DNA of 64,000 nt from Streptomyces coffeae (GCF_016741875.1 NZ_JAERRF010000024.1:61832-125831), one strand, 5' to 3'. Positions 49,593 to 58,414 are shown, counted from the stretch's first letter. Notes: generated from the letters alone by a model not told the origin. Translations and numbers: made by a program.

Positions 49593-51005
49593 ATGACAGT
49601 TGAGACCAGCCCGGAAGCACCGCTGGAGCCGCCTCGGCAGTCGAGCCTGAGCACGGCGGCTGCCCGCAACCTTGCGACCACGACCAAGTCCGTCCCGCAG
49701 ATGCAGGGGATCACCTCTCGCTGGCTGCTGCGGACGCTTCCCTGGGTTGAGGTCAGGGGCGGCACCTACCGGGTGAACCGTCGGCTGAGTTACACCGTCG
49801 GCGATGGGCGCATCGACTTCGTCCAGGACGGTGCGGACGTACGGGTGATCCCCCGCGAGCTCGGCGAACTGGCCCTGCTGCGTGGCTTCGAGGACCAAGA
49901 GGTGCTGACCGCGATCGCCGACCGGTGCGTCCAACGCGACTTCCGTGTCGGCGAAACGCTGGTCGTGCGTGGTACACCCGCCGAGCAGTTCCACCTGATC
50001 GCCCACGGCCGCATCAGGCAGACCTCCGTCGGCAAGTACGGCGACGAGACCGCCGTCGCCGTCCTTGCCGACGGCGACCGGTTCGGTGAGAACGCCCTGT
50101 TGGACACGGACGCCCGGTGGGACTGCACCGCCACCGCCGAGACCGCCGGCACCCTGCTCACCCTGTCCCGCGCCGACTTCGCCGCCGTGCTGTCCGCAGC
50201 GCCCAGCCTCCAGGACCACATCCGGGAGTTCCGTTCGCTTCTCGGCCAGCGGCAGAACCGTCGCGGCGAGGCCGAGATCGCCTTGTCGGCCGGTCACACC
50301 GGGGAACCCGCGCTGCCCGGCACGTTTGTGGACTACGAGCTGAAGCCGCGCGAGTACGAACTCTCCGTCGCGCAGACCGTTCTGCGGATCCACACCAGGG
50401 TCGCCGACCTCTACAACGAACCCATGAACCAGACCGAGGAGCAGCTCAGGCTCGTCATCGAGGCGCTGCGCGAGCGCCAGGAGCATGAGCTGATCAACAA
50501 CCGGGAGTTCGGTCTGCTCCACAACGCGGACTTCAAGCAGCGCATCCAGACCCACTCCGGCCCGCCTACCCCGGACGACCTCGACGAGCTGCTCTGCCGC
50601 CGCCGCGGCTCCAAGTTCTTCCTCGCCCACCCAAGGGCGATCGCGGCGATCGGGCGTGAGTTCAACTCCCGCGGCCTCTACCCGACCCACGTCGACCTCG
50701 GCGGGCAGCAGGTCCCGGCCTGGCGCGGGGTCCCGATCCTGCCCTGCAACAAGATCCCCATCACCAGAGAGAACACCAGCTCGATCCTCGTCATGCGCAC
50801 CGGAGAGGACAACCAGGGCGTCATCGGTCTGCGCCAGACCGGCCTGCCGGAGGAGTACGAACCGGGGCTGTCGGTGCGCTTCATGGGCATCGACGAAAGG
50901 TCGATCATCTCCTACCTCGTCACCGCCTACTACTCCGCCGCCATCCTGGTGCCGGACGCGCTCGGCGTATTGGAGAACGTGCAGATCGCCCGCAGCCACG
51001 ACTAG
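49593..51005 (+). CDS. Family 2B encapsulin shell protein with cyclic-nucleotide-binding domain (EshA-like)
   Basis: The 470-residue protein combines an N-terminal extension, a cNMP-binding insertion (about residues 85-215; LVVRGTPAEQFHLIAHGRI and GDRFGENALLDTDARW) and an HK97-type shell fold (DYELKPREYELSVAQTVLRI, PTPDDLDELLCRRRG, LPCNKIPITRENTSSILVMR, ALGVLENVQIAR). This is the layout of family 2B encapsulins, which form protein compartments around the terpene cyclase encoded next door. It leads the operon with 2-MIB synthase and methyltransferase. In the cNMP domain the usual phosphate-binding Arg may be replaced (TDARWDC), so ligand binding should not be assumed. Strong GAAGGAGAG precedes the ATG. 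Confidence 0.9.
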   Translation: MTVETSPEAPLEPPRQSSLSTAAARNLATTTKSVPQMQGITSRWLLRTLPWVEVRGGTYRVNRRLSYTVGDGRIDFVQDGADVRVIPRELGELALLRGFEDQEVLTAIADRCVQRDFRVGETLVVRGTPAEQFHLIAHGRIRQTSVGKYGDETAVAVLADGDRFGENALLDTDARWDCTATAETAGTLLTLSRADFAAVLSAAPSLQDHIREFRSLLGQRQNRRGEAEIALSAGHTGEPALPGTFVDYELKPREYELSVAQTVLRIHTRVADLYNEPMNQTEEQLRLVIEALRERQEHELINNREFGLLHNADFKQRIQTHSGPPTPDDLDELLCRRRGSKFFLAHPRAIAAIGREFNSRGLYPTHVDLGGQQVPAWRGVPILPCNKIPITRENTSSILVMRTGEDNQGVIGLRQTGLPEEYEPGLSVRFMGIDERSIISYLVTAYYSAAILVPDALGVLENVQIARSHD

Positions 51006-51107
51006 AAGACCGGCGCAGCCCGGCGGCTACAACAGCCCGGCCCCTCTCCGGGCCGGCCGAGCACGCCCGGGATCCGGACAGCCACCCACCCCACCGAGGA
51101 GCCACGG

Positions 51108-52382
51108 ATGCCCGCCCCTGAGCTTTCCCCTCCGCAATCGAGCCTGCCTGCGGCCGCTTCCCGCTCCGGGGCGTACGTCCTCGCCGAGGCCGCCGCCCGC
51201 GCCCGCGACATCAAGGGCGCCACCGGCGCCCGCCCCCTTGCGCCTCCCTTGCCCGCCCCGCCTCCCGTCGATATTCCTGCCGTCGAGGTGCGCACACCCA
51301 GCGTCGACCTGGAACGGATCCTGCGTGGTCCCAGCGGCCTGGGCACGGCAAGCCTGCGCTTGGCCCGGCGCGAGGAGCGGCCGACGCCGCCGGCGCCAGC
51401 AGAAGGCAACCCGATCCCGGGCCTCTACTACCACCCGGTGCCGGAGCCCGACCCCGTGCGAGTGGAAGAGGTCAGCCGCAGGATCAAGGCTTGGGCAGGG
51501 GACGAGGTCGACCTGTACCCCGAGGACTGGGAGGATCAGTTCGACGGCTTCTCCGTGGGGCGCTACATGGTCGCCTGCCACCCGGACGCGCCCACCGTCG
51601 ACCACCTGATGCTCGCCACGCGCCTGATGGTGGCCGAGAACGCGGTGGACGACTGCTACTGCGAGGACCACGGAGGCTCGCCCATCGGCCTCGGCGAACG
51701 CCTTCTGCTAGCACACACCGCACTCGACCCCCTGTACACGACGGAGGAGTATCAGCCGCGGTGGGCGGAGTCGCTCCATTCTGATGCGCCTCGACGCGCC
51801 TACCGCTCCGCCATGGAGTACTTCCTCCAAGAGGCCAGCCCCTCCCAGGCCGACCGGTTCCGGCACGACATGGCCCGTCTGCACATGGGGTACCTCGCCG
51901 AGGCCGCCTGGGCCCAGACGGACCAGGTTCCCGAGGTGTGGGAATACCTGGCGATGCGCCAGTTCAACAACTTCCGCCCCTGCCCCACTATCACCGACAC
52001 CGTCGGCGGCTACGAACTACCGGCTGACCTGCACGCTCAGCCCGCCATGCAGCGGGTCATCGCGCTCGCCGGGAACGCCACCACCATCGTGAACGACCTG
52101 TACTCGTACACCAAGGAACTCGCCGCGCCCGGGCGGCATTTGAACCTGCCCGTGGTGATCGCCGAACGTGAGGGCCTCTCCGACCGGGACGCCTACCTGA
52201 AGGCGGTCGAGGTCCACAACGACCTCATGCACGACTTCGAAGCCGAGGCCGCAGCCGTGGCCGACGCCTGCCCCGTCCCGAGCGTGCAGCGCTTTCTCCG
52301 GGGCGTGGCCGTCTGGGTCGACGGCAACCACTACTGGCACCAGACCAACACCTTTCGCTACAGCCTGCCCGACTTCTGGTAA
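51108..52382 (+). CDS. 2-methylisoborneol synthase
   Basis: The 424-residue class I terpene cyclase should convert 2-methylgeranyl diphosphate to 2-methylisoborneol, the earthy odorant. The metal-binding motif DDCYCED (181-187) and the NSE triad NDLYSYTKE (328-336) are intact, and the C-terminus ends with FRYSLPDFW. The first 110 residues are Pro/Ala-rich and disordered, as in other 2-MIB synthases, and in encapsulated homologues this tail directs loading into the shell. It follows the encapsulin gene after 102 bases and precedes the methyltransferase by 17 bases. Length and motifs match the Streptomyces enzymes closely. Confidence 0.94.
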   Translation: MPAPELSPPQSSLPAAASRSGAYVLAEAAARARDIKGATGARPLAPPLPAPPPVDIPAVEVRTPSVDLERILRGPSGLGTASLRLARREERPTPPAPAEGNPIPGLYYHPVPEPDPVRVEEVSRRIKAWAGDEVDLYPEDWEDQFDGFSVGRYMVACHPDAPTVDHLMLATRLMVAENAVDDCYCEDHGGSPIGLGERLLLAHTALDPLYTTEEYQPRWAESLHSDAPRRAYRSAMEYFLQEASPSQADRFRHDMARLHMGYLAEAAWAQTDQVPEVWEYLAMRQFNNFRPCPTITDTVGGYELPADLHAQPAMQRVIALAGNATTIVNDLYSYTKELAAPGRHLNLPVVIAEREGLSDRDAYLKAVEVHNDLMHDFEAEAAAVADACPVPSVQRFLRGVAVWVDGNHYWHQTNTFRYSLPDFW

Positions 52383-52399
52383 GGAGAATGGACTTATCC

Positions 52400-53296
52400 A
52401 TGACCAGCACCGAGCTCAGCACCCACATCGCCACCTCCGCCGGCAGCTCCCTGTTCATCCCGGCCCCGACGACGCCCTACCAAGGGGACATCGCCCGCTA
52501 CTGGGACCGCGAGGCCAGGCCGGTGAATCTGCGTCTCGGCGATGTTGATGGCCTTTACCACCACCACTACGGCATCGGAGACGTCGACCACACAGCCCTC
52601 GGCGACGCCAACGACAGCACATACGAGAAGAAGTTGATCGCCGAGCTCCACCGCCTGGAGTCGGCACAGGCCGAACTCCTCCTGGACCACCTCGGCCCCA
52701 TTGAGCGTGACGACACGCTCGTGGACGCCGGCTGCGGCCGCGGCGGCTCGATGGTCATGGCCCACCAGCGCTTCGGGTGCAGGGTCGAGGGCGTCACACT
52801 GTCGGCCAAGCAGGCCGACTTCGCCAACCAGCGTGCCCGCGAACTCGGCATCGAGGACCACATCCACGCCCGCGTCTGCAACATGCTCGGTACGCCCTTC
52901 GAGTCCGGGCGGGCCGCGGCCTCATGGAACAACGAGTCGAGCATGTACGTCGACCTGCACGACCTCTTCGCCGAGCACTCCCGCATCCTCGCGGTCGGCG
53001 GCCGCTACGTGACCATCACCGGCTGCTGGAACCCACGTTACGGCCAGCCCTCGAAGTATGTCTCCCAGATCAACGCGCACTTCGAGTGCAACATCCACTC
53101 CCGCCGGGAATACCTGCGCTCCATGGCCGACAATCGCCTCGTACCGCAGGCCGTCATCGACCTCACTCCCGCGACCCTGCCCTACTGGGAGTTGCGGGCG
53201 ACGTCCTCACTGGTCACTGGCATTGAAGAAGCGTTCATCAATTCCTACAAGGACGGCTCCTTCCAGTACCTCCTGATCGCAGCCGACCGCATCTGA
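52400..53296 (+). CDS. Geranyl diphosphate 2-C-methyltransferase
   Basis: The 298-residue SAM-dependent enzyme methylates C2 of geranyl diphosphate to provide the substrate for 2-MIB synthase. Visible are the N-terminal TPYQGDIARYWDREARPVNL, LGDVDGLYHHHYGIGDVD, SAM motif LVDAGCGRGGSMVMAHQRFG, and TITGCWNPRYG. The ATG at 52400 is selected because the GGAG at 52383-52386 is too close to the ATG at 52388; either start leaves the domain whole. It is the last gene of the operon, and a 13-bp stem lies 19 bases after the stop. Confidence 0.93.
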   Translation: MTSTELSTHIATSAGSSLFIPAPTTPYQGDIARYWDREARPVNLRLGDVDGLYHHHYGIGDVDHTALGDANDSTYEKKLIAELHRLESAQAELLLDHLGPIERDDTLVDAGCGRGGSMVMAHQRFGCRVEGVTLSAKQADFANQRARELGIEDHIHARVCNMLGTPFESGRAAASWNNESSMYVDLHDLFAEHSRILAVGGRYVTITGCWNPRYGQPSKYVSQINAHFECNIHSRREYLRSMADNRLVPQAVIDLTPATLPYWELRATSSLVTGIEEAFINSYKDGSFQYLLIAADRI

Positions 53297-53314
53297 TCGC
53301 CGGCCTGCTAAAAC

Positions 53315-53350
53315 GCCTGCTGAAAGGCCGAACCGTCCCTTTCAGCAGGC
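53315..53350 (+). terminator. 13-bp stem-loop after the 2-MIB operon
   Basis: GCCTGCTGAAAGG (53315-53327) and CCTTTCAGCAGGC (53338-53350) form a perfect 13-bp stem with a 10-nt loop, 18 bases past the methyltransferase stop. There is no U-tract, as is common for terminators in Streptomyces. Confidence 0.75.
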
Positions 53351-53380
53351 CGCCGAGCCTCCGGTACCCCAGGTCGAGGC

Positions 53381-54214
53381 GTGTACGGATTCACGCCCAG
53401 GGGCATCACTCCTGTCTGTCGACGCACCACATCGGGGGGCACGTTGGACACGAGTGCAGGCAAGGGCCCTGGCAGACGCATCGGCCGGGCGGTGTTCCAT
53501 CTCGCCATGACGGTCTTGGTCCTCACGCTCGCCGTACGCACCTATGAGGAGACCGCTGTCGCGCACGCCCGGTCAGCCGGGTCCTTGCGGACTACGTGGG
53601 CCACCGTGGTGGAGACGACGTCCCACACGCGTTTCGGGCATACGGGCGGCGGTCAGGACGGCGGCGGCAAGCCGTACACCTCTCACTCGTACACGGTCGA
53701 ACTCCGCTTGGGCAAGGAGCTGAAGACCGTCGGCGAGGTCGGGACCGACGCCATGGATGAGCTCATAGAGGGTCGGCAGGTCGAGGTGGGTCTGTGGCAC
53801 GGGCGGATCGTGGAGATCGCGGGGCACAACGTATGGCCCGGCTGGCACGTCACGGCGCTGGACGGGACGTTGTACGTGCTGTATCCGCTGATCATGGGCT
53901 ATCTGATCGCGCTGGCCGTGTCCGCGCGGGCGGCTGTGGCGGGACGGACGGCTGTGGCGGGCAGGAGCAATCGGGTCCGGCTGACACGAGAGGACCGGTT
54001 CGGAGCGTTCTGGCCCGGATTCCTCGTCGGTCTGGCGGGAATTCTTGTGCTCCTCATGTGCGGAGCCTTCGGGAACGGGCCCGTGTACTGGCCGGTCATC
54101 CCCGCGGGCGCCGGAGTGATCGTCGCTGTGGTGAGGTTGCAGCGGATGATCCGGCGACGCAGGGGCGCTTCCCTTGAAGAAGGGCCTGACAGGGCGTCAC
54201 CGGCCGACGCCTGA
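53381..54214 (+). CDS. Membrane protein with DUF3592-like extracytoplasmic region
   Basis: The 277-residue protein has one hydrophobic segment near residue 45 (AVFHLAMTVLVLTLAV), a soluble region with SYTVELRLGKELKTV and VEVGLWHGRIVEI, and two or three later segments (LYVLYPLIMGYLIALAV; FLVGLAGILVLLMCGAF). This suits DUF3592-type membrane proteins, for which no function is known. A short tandem repeat (AVAGRTAVAGRS) sits in the cytoplasmic loop. The GTG start at 53381 is uncertain; a TTG at 53444 is a possible internal start. No operon partners are evident. Confidence 0.6.
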   Translation: MYGFTPRGITPVCRRTTSGGTLDTSAGKGPGRRIGRAVFHLAMTVLVLTLAVRTYEETAVAHARSAGSLRTTWATVVETTSHTRFGHTGGGQDGGGKPYTSHSYTVELRLGKELKTVGEVGTDAMDELIEGRQVEVGLWHGRIVEIAGHNVWPGWHVTALDGTLYVLYPLIMGYLIALAVSARAAVAGRTAVAGRSNRVRLTREDRFGAFWPGFLVGLAGILVLLMCGAFGNGPVYWPVIPAGAGVIVAVVRLQRMIRRRRGASLEEGPDRASPADA

Positions 54215-54261
54215 CGTCGTCAGGTGCAGACCTCTGCCCCTGCGACACTGAACCGCCTTAC

Positions 54262-54270
54262 CATAATGGA
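54262..54270 (+). promoter_or_regulatory. Probable leaderless -10 for the membrane protein at 54271
   Basis: CATAAT (54262-54267), within TTACCATAAT, ends four bases before the GTG start at 54271, with no ribosome site between them. This is consistent with a leaderless message. A matching -35 is not obvious. Confidence 0.45.
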
Positions 54271-55017
54271 GTGTTAAGGGGGAGAACACGCGGGCTGGCC
54301 TGCCTCTGCATTCTCGTGCTGGGCGGGTTGACGCTCTACGCGGCGTTCGGCGATGTGCACGGCGCGGCGCGTACCCATCTGTCAGTGGCCATCGGCAGCC
54401 TATGGTGCTTGTTGCTGCTGCTGGACTTCCCCGCCATCCGGCCGACTGCACCCCAGGCCGTACCGCGCACCGCACATGTCGCGTTCATGGGACGACTGCT
54501 GATCAGCCTGCTTTGGCTGGCCCGCGCGCTGGTCGGGGGCCTGATGGCCTACCAGGTCTCCGGTCAGCTCCAGGAACAGCCCGGCTTCCACACCCTCTCC
54601 GCGGCGCTGTCGGCCGCTGGCCAGCTGCTGTCACTGGCCCTGGAGTGCGGCCGAGCGATGGCCGGTTTCCACCCGGAGTGGGGGTTCACACGCAGGCCGC
54701 TCAGTGTGCTGCGCTTCCTCCTCAACGCCACCTTCGGGGTCCTGCTCGCCGGGTATGCGAGCGTCCTGCCGGGTGTGGTGGAGACCGTCCTGACCTGGGT
54801 CCCCTCCCACACCTATGCGCTGAGCACGCACGTCCTGCCGGGCTGGCTGGACTGGACGGCCGGACCGGTCACCATGGTGCTGTGCATGGTGTGGTTCGGT
54901 CTGGTGGTCCCGCGACGACTGGAGCGGCTACGGCCGCGGCCCCGACGCCAAACAACAGCGTGCGCTGCGGGTGCACGAGAAACCGCTGACGGACGAGGAG
55001 CGAAGCGAACTGCGTGA
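54271..55017 (+). CDS. Integral membrane protein, unknown function, TTA second codon
   Basis: The 248-residue protein has about six hydrophobic segments (for example LACLCILVLGGLTLYAAF, SLWCLLLLLDF, LLISLLWLARALVGGLMAY, FGVLLAGYASVLPGVVETVL and VTMVLCMVWFGLVV) and a basic C-terminal tail. I recognise no family. The second codon, 54274-54276, is TTA, which makes expression dependent on the bldA tRNA and therefore on development. The start GTG directly follows a -10-like CATAAT. The next gene begins 47 bases inside its 3' end in another frame, so the two are probably co-expressed. Confidence 0.6.
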   Translation: MLRGRTRGLACLCILVLGGLTLYAAFGDVHGAARTHLSVAIGSLWCLLLLLDFPAIRPTAPQAVPRTAHVAFMGRLLISLLWLARALVGGLMAYQVSGQLQEQPGFHTLSAALSAAGQLLSLALECGRAMAGFHPEWGFTRRPLSVLRFLLNATFGVLLAGYASVLPGVVETVLTWVPSHTYALSTHVLPGWLDWTAGPVTMVLCMVWFGLVVPRRLERLRPRPRRQTTACAAGARETADGRGAKRTA

Positions 55018-55504
55018 GCGGACCGCTGCGGCCGCCGTCGCTCTGGCCCCCACCGACTGGCACACCCTGCTGCTGCGCTACCGCGCCGTGGTGGACCACC
55101 AGGAGGTGGACCTGGTGGTCGACCCACCCTCGCCCTGGCCAAACACGCCCGAGACGAGGGAGGAAGAGGATGGCGGGGAGGAGGAAGAGGAGAGGGAGGC
55201 TCAGGTCGAGCCAACCGTTGTGCCACTGCCCGACTTCCCGGAGCTCGACGCCCTGTGGCGGCTGCGTGAAGCCACCTATCGTGCCGGACTGGGCGCGCCT
55301 GCCGTGCAGGAGGCGACCATCTCCCGGCAACCGGACTCCCCCACGGGGTGGCGTCTCGACCACTGGTCCCATGACCTTGCCGTCGCCCCTGCCTTCAGCA
55401 CTCCCCCACCCCGCCGCGCCTACCGGCGCGACCTGCGGCACTTCCCCTGCGTGCGGGGGCGCCGCCCGTTCTGGCTCCGGGCACGCGCGGCTCGGGTGGG
55501 CTAG
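54971..55504 (+). CDS. Uncharacterised acidic protein overlapping the membrane protein gene
   Basis: The 177-residue protein has a basic-acidic layout: a helical start (KPLTDEERSELRERTAAAAV), a VVDHQEVDLVVDPP strand, a strongly acidic low-complexity stretch around residue 65-75, and a Pro/Arg-rich end. No domain is recognisable. GTG 54971 is the only suitable start and overlaps the preceding gene by 47 bases. The overlap and shared strand suggest the product works with the membrane protein. It may also be a marginal gene call, since GC-rich DNA favours such frames. Confidence 0.45.
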   Translation: MHEKPLTDEERSELRERTAAAAVALAPTDWHTLLLRYRAVVDHQEVDLVVDPPSPWPNTPETREEEDGGEEEEEREAQVEPTVVPLPDFPELDALWRLREATYRAGLGAPAVQEATISRQPDSPTGWRLDHWSHDLAVAPAFSTPPPRRAYRRDLRHFPCVRGRRPFWLRARAARVG

Positions 55505-55546
55505 CCACTGCTCACGGGCTCGGCCAGGACCTGGCAGGGCATCCGC

Positions 55547-56266
55547 TCACACCAGGACGACGCAGTCTCGCCGCTCCAGTTCGGTCAGCAGCGACGCGGA
55601 GGGTTCGCAGGCGTTCCAGCGCAGGTCCAGCTTCTCCAGTGAGGGCATGTCGACGACCCAGTCCGGCAGCCTTGTGAGGCGGTTGCTTCTCACATCCAGC
55701 TGCCGCAGCCGGGGCAAGCGGGCCAGCGTCTCCGGCAGTTCGGCCAGGAGGTTCTCCCGCAGATCCAGGTGGCGCAGCTGATGGAGGTCGGCGGTGGATG
55801 CGGGGAGGGTGGTGATCGCGTTGCCCCGGAGCCACAGTTCGCGCAGGTTACGGAGGTGGCCGAGGCTGTCGGGCAGCGTGGTCAGCCCGTTGTGCTGCGC
55901 CCGGAGTTCGATCAGGCCGGTCATCCGGCCGATGGCTTCGGGCAGTGTGGTGAGCTTGTTCTCGCCGACGTTGAGGTAGCGAAGCCGCGTGAGCTTTCCC
56001 AGGGCGTCAGGAACCGTGGTCAGGCCGTTGTCGTGCAGGTAGAGGAAACCGCTGAGTTCAGCCAGGTTGCCGAGTTCATCGGGCACCGAGGTGAGGTGGT
56101 TGTGCCCGAGATCCAGGGTGGTCAGCCGGTACAGCCGTCCGACCTCCCGCGGGAGGTCCGTAAGCCCGTTGTCGGCGAGGATCAGCACCTCGAGCTCGGT
56201 ACGCTCCCAGACCGACTCGGGTACTGTGCCGAGCTGTTGACGCCAGAGGTTCAGTACGTGCGCCAT
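55547..56266 (-). CDS. Leucine-rich-repeat protein
   Basis: The 239-residue protein consists of about nine 23-residue leucine-rich repeats of the LxxLxxLxLxxNxLxxLPxxL type (for example LTTLDLGHNHLTSVPDELGN, LRYLNVGENKLTTLPEAIGR, LRELWLRGNAITTLPASTAD), preceded by a short cap MAHVLNLWRQQLGTVPESVW. There is no signal peptide, kinase or toxin domain, so it is probably a cytoplasmic protein-binding scaffold. The ATG at 56266 has AAAGGAG ten bases upstream; a longer frame to 56404 is Arg/Pro-rich and lacks repeats. The DUF899 gene lies upstream on the same strand, 148 bases away. Confidence 0.85.
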   Translation of the reverse strand: MAHVLNLWRQQLGTVPESVWERTELEVLILADNGLTDLPREVGRLYRLTTLDLGHNHLTSVPDELGNLAELSGFLYLHDNGLTTVPDALGKLTRLRYLNVGENKLTTLPEAIGRMTGLIELRAQHNGLTTLPDSLGHLRNLRELWLRGNAITTLPASTADLHQLRHLDLRENLLAELPETLARLPRLRQLDVRSNRLTRLPDWVVDMPSLEKLDLRWNACEPSASLLTELERRDCVVLV

Positions 56267-56414
56267 GGTGCGCTCCTTTGCCGTGGTGCGCCGACGATTC
56301 AGGTCCGGCTGTCCTCTATGCGCCGCAGGGTACAGAGGCACGGGCCTTCCCCGCGCCCGCCGGTGCTCCGGGCTGCCGGGAGCAGCGGCGCCGGCAGTGC
56401 CCACTGCCCGTCGG

Positions 56415-57182
56415 TCATCGGCCGAGGGTCTCCACGGGGGTCGCGCCGGGGCGGGTCCACTGCGGCACGGGGCGGCTGGTCGGGCCCCAGGTGGCGTTCC
56501 CGTCCGCGTCCGAGCGCCAGAACCAGCACGGCCTGCGCCCCTCGGGCCAGCCTTCCGGGTTGTCCTCCCACGCCTCGCCGCGGCCGTAGGGCGTCATGTC
56601 GAGCAGGCCCAAGGACCCGTTGACTCGCTCGTTGCCACGGCCCGTCGTGGAGTAGGTGAGGAACACGCGGTCGCCGTCGCGCAGGAAGCAGGTGAGGTAA
56701 CCCATGTCGCCGCCGACCGGAGCCTCCACGTCGCGCACCGAGTACCAGGGCTCGGTGTAACCCATGAACTCGACGTAGGAGGCCACCTCGTCCCAACGGC
56801 CCGTGGTCAGGATGGCGAACGAGACGCCACGGGCGTTGAGGTAGGCGGCATCCTTCAGGTGCCAGGCCGTGGTGGTGCAGCCCTCGCACTGCCCCTGGTG
56901 CGGCGCGCCGTCGTACCACATGTGCTTGTAGACCACGAGCTCGTCGCGGCCCTGGAACAGGTTCAGGAACGCGACCGGGCCGTCGGGTCCGACGACCTCG
57001 ACCGTCCCGTCGAGCTCCACCATCGGCAGTCGGCGGCGGGCCGCGGCGAGGGCGTCGCCCTCGCGGGTGTGGGCCTTCTCCCGAACCAGAAGCTCGTCAC
57101 GAGCGGTCTGCCAGGTGGCCAGGTCAACGACGGGAGGGCGGCCGGGCAGCGCGGTGTTCGGGTCGTCCGGCGTGGTCGTCAT
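56415..57182 (-). CDS. DUF899-family thioredoxin-like protein
   Basis: The 255-residue protein matches the DUF899 family. It has TWQTARDELLVREKAHTREG, ARRRLPMVELD, a thioredoxin-fold strand VAFLNLFQGRDELVVYKHMW with the typical QCEGCT motif shortly after, WHLKDAAYLNARGVSFAILT, and a late DMTPYGRGEAWEDNPEGWPE. Family members are predicted redox proteins of unknown role, often called dithiol-disulfide isomerases. The Cys pair C-x-x-C is intact. It has no clear operon partner, although the LRR gene follows on the same strand. Confidence 0.85.
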   Translation of the reverse strand: MTTTPDDPNTALPGRPPVVDLATWQTARDELLVREKAHTREGDALAAARRRLPMVELDGTVEVVGPDGPVAFLNLFQGRDELVVYKHMWYDGAPHQGQCEGCTTTAWHLKDAAYLNARGVSFAILTTGRWDEVASYVEFMGYTEPWYSVRDVEAPVGGDMGYLTCFLRDGDRVFLTYSTTGRGNERVNGSLGLLDMTPYGRGEAWEDNPEGWPEGRRPCWFWRSDADGNATWGPTSRPVPQWTRPGATPVETLGR

Positions 57183-57344
57183 GGTGTCCTCCGTGGTGTC
57201 TCGTGCCGGGCAGCGTCGTACGACGTCCTACGACGGTCACCACAACAGACTCGCGACCCGGCCGAAACTCATCGCGGCAGGGGGCGCCCTCGGCCGAGCC
57301 TGCACGGACCACGTCGGGCTGACAAGTTCACAGAGGCGCTCGAG

Positions 57345-57600
57345 TCACACCTGGGGTCGGCGGTCGGTCGACTGGACGATCGCCGCGGCAGGGCACAGGG
57401 CGACGGCCTCGCGCACCGCGTCCTGCGTTTCGGCGGGCGGCTCGGGGCGCAGGTCGACCTCCTCGGCCGGTATGTCCAGGCGCAGGGGAAGCGGTTGACC
57501 AGCGTGGGGAAGGCGACCCGCATCTCGACGCGGGCCAGTTGCCGGCCCAGGCACTGGTGCTGCCATGGCCGAAGCTCAGGTGTCCGGGGGTGGCCACCTG
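57345..57600 (-). pseudogene. Collapsed cytochrome P450-ferredoxin relic
   Basis: On the minus strand the heme-binding end of a P450 is spread over three frames: GHLSFGHG, then QHQCLGRQLARVEMRVAFPT, then LDIPAEEVDLRPEPPAE. It runs without a stop into DAVREAVALCPAAAI, the C-terminal end of a small 3Fe-4S ferredoxin of the kind usually encoded after such P450s. Two frameshifts and a deletion joining the two genes are needed to explain this. Confidence 0.6.
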
Positions 57601-57958
57601 CATCCGGCCCCCGGCCACGCAGCCCGACCTGTCCGGCGCCCCTTGTGACGAAACCCCTGCCACAGAGAGCGACGAGACGTCCGCTCGCCCCGCGAGTACT
57701 GCTCACATGCATGCCGACAGCGTGCGCTCATCGCTGCGGGGGAAGCCAAGCCAGAACCAGACCAAGGCATCATCGCCAAGGCGCGCCAGGAGCAGAACCG
57801 GCCGGCCCGCGAGCGTGAGCTCCTGCGTTCCGCGGGCCCAGTACAGATCGCCACAGCGCGGGCGCGGTACGCGGAGCTCGCGCGCGCGATGTCCTGGTGG
57901 TCTCTCGAGGGTGGCGGCGACCGGCGGTTGAATGCTCCATGAACGGCCGTTCGGGTGG
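57601..57958. other. Gap with an unidentified remnant
   Basis: No intact gene. A plus-strand frame ending near 57943 reads DQGIIAKARQEQNRPARERE and ATARARYAELARAMSWWSLE, which looks like the end of a helical protein, but I cannot assign a family. Confidence 0.25.
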
Positions 57959-58414
57959 TCAGGCGGTCAGCGCCGCAAGCTCCGCGTTGGCGCGCCCGGT
58001 GACCAGGGCGAGGACGCGGCCGGCGGCAGCCAGGTCCTCGGCGGGTATCCCGCCCCAGATGCGGGCGGTGATGGGGGCGGTCTCGGCGCCGAGGGCGGCG
58101 ATCAGCTCGCGCCCTGTCTCCGTGGGGTGAAGGTGCGCGTCGTCCGCGACGAGCAGCTGCTTGGCCAGAAGCTCGTCGAGCGTGGCGCGGATGTCGGCCG
58201 GATCGGCCTTGAGGGAGCCCCGGACCTGGGTGATGAGATCGTCCGGCGTCTGCGGGGCGTCGGCGGTCACCGCGGCGCGCAGGGCGATCTGCTGCCGGAA
58301 TGTGGTGCCGTGCCGGGCCAGGACGTGTGCCAGAACACCACGAGCGGCGTAGTGGGCCAGGCCGAGGGCGCGGGCATCGGCGACGGGTGCGGTGGTGGAT
58401 GCAGTGGCGGTCAT
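57959..58414 (-). CDS. MarR-like winged-helix protein, second of a pair
   Basis: The 151-residue protein has a helical N-terminus (LGLAHYAARGVLAHVLARHG), a winged-helix core (TPDDLITQVRGSLKADPADI, LLAKQLLVADDAHLHPTETG) and a C-terminal dimerisation helix (VLALVTGRANAELAAL). This arrangement is typical of short actinobacterial proteins paired with MarR regulators. The ATG overlaps the MarR stop codon (ATGA at 58411-58414), so the two are translated together. It may be a co-regulator or a diverged MarR domain; its DNA-contacting helix is not obviously canonical. Confidence 0.65.
   Translation of the reverse strand: MTATASTTAPVADARALGLAHYAARGVLAHVLARHGTTFRQQIALRAAVTADAPQTPDDLITQVRGSLKADPADIRATLDELLAKQLLVADDAHLHPTETGRELIAALGAETAPITARIWGGIPAEDLAAAGRVLALVTGRANAELAALTA

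Noticed and set aside
54210..54224. CCTGACG-T-CGTCAGG palindrome resembling the SARP heptamer
   Set aside because: It is an inverted, not direct, pair at the end of a gene and lacks the 11-nt period, so a SARP site is unlikely.
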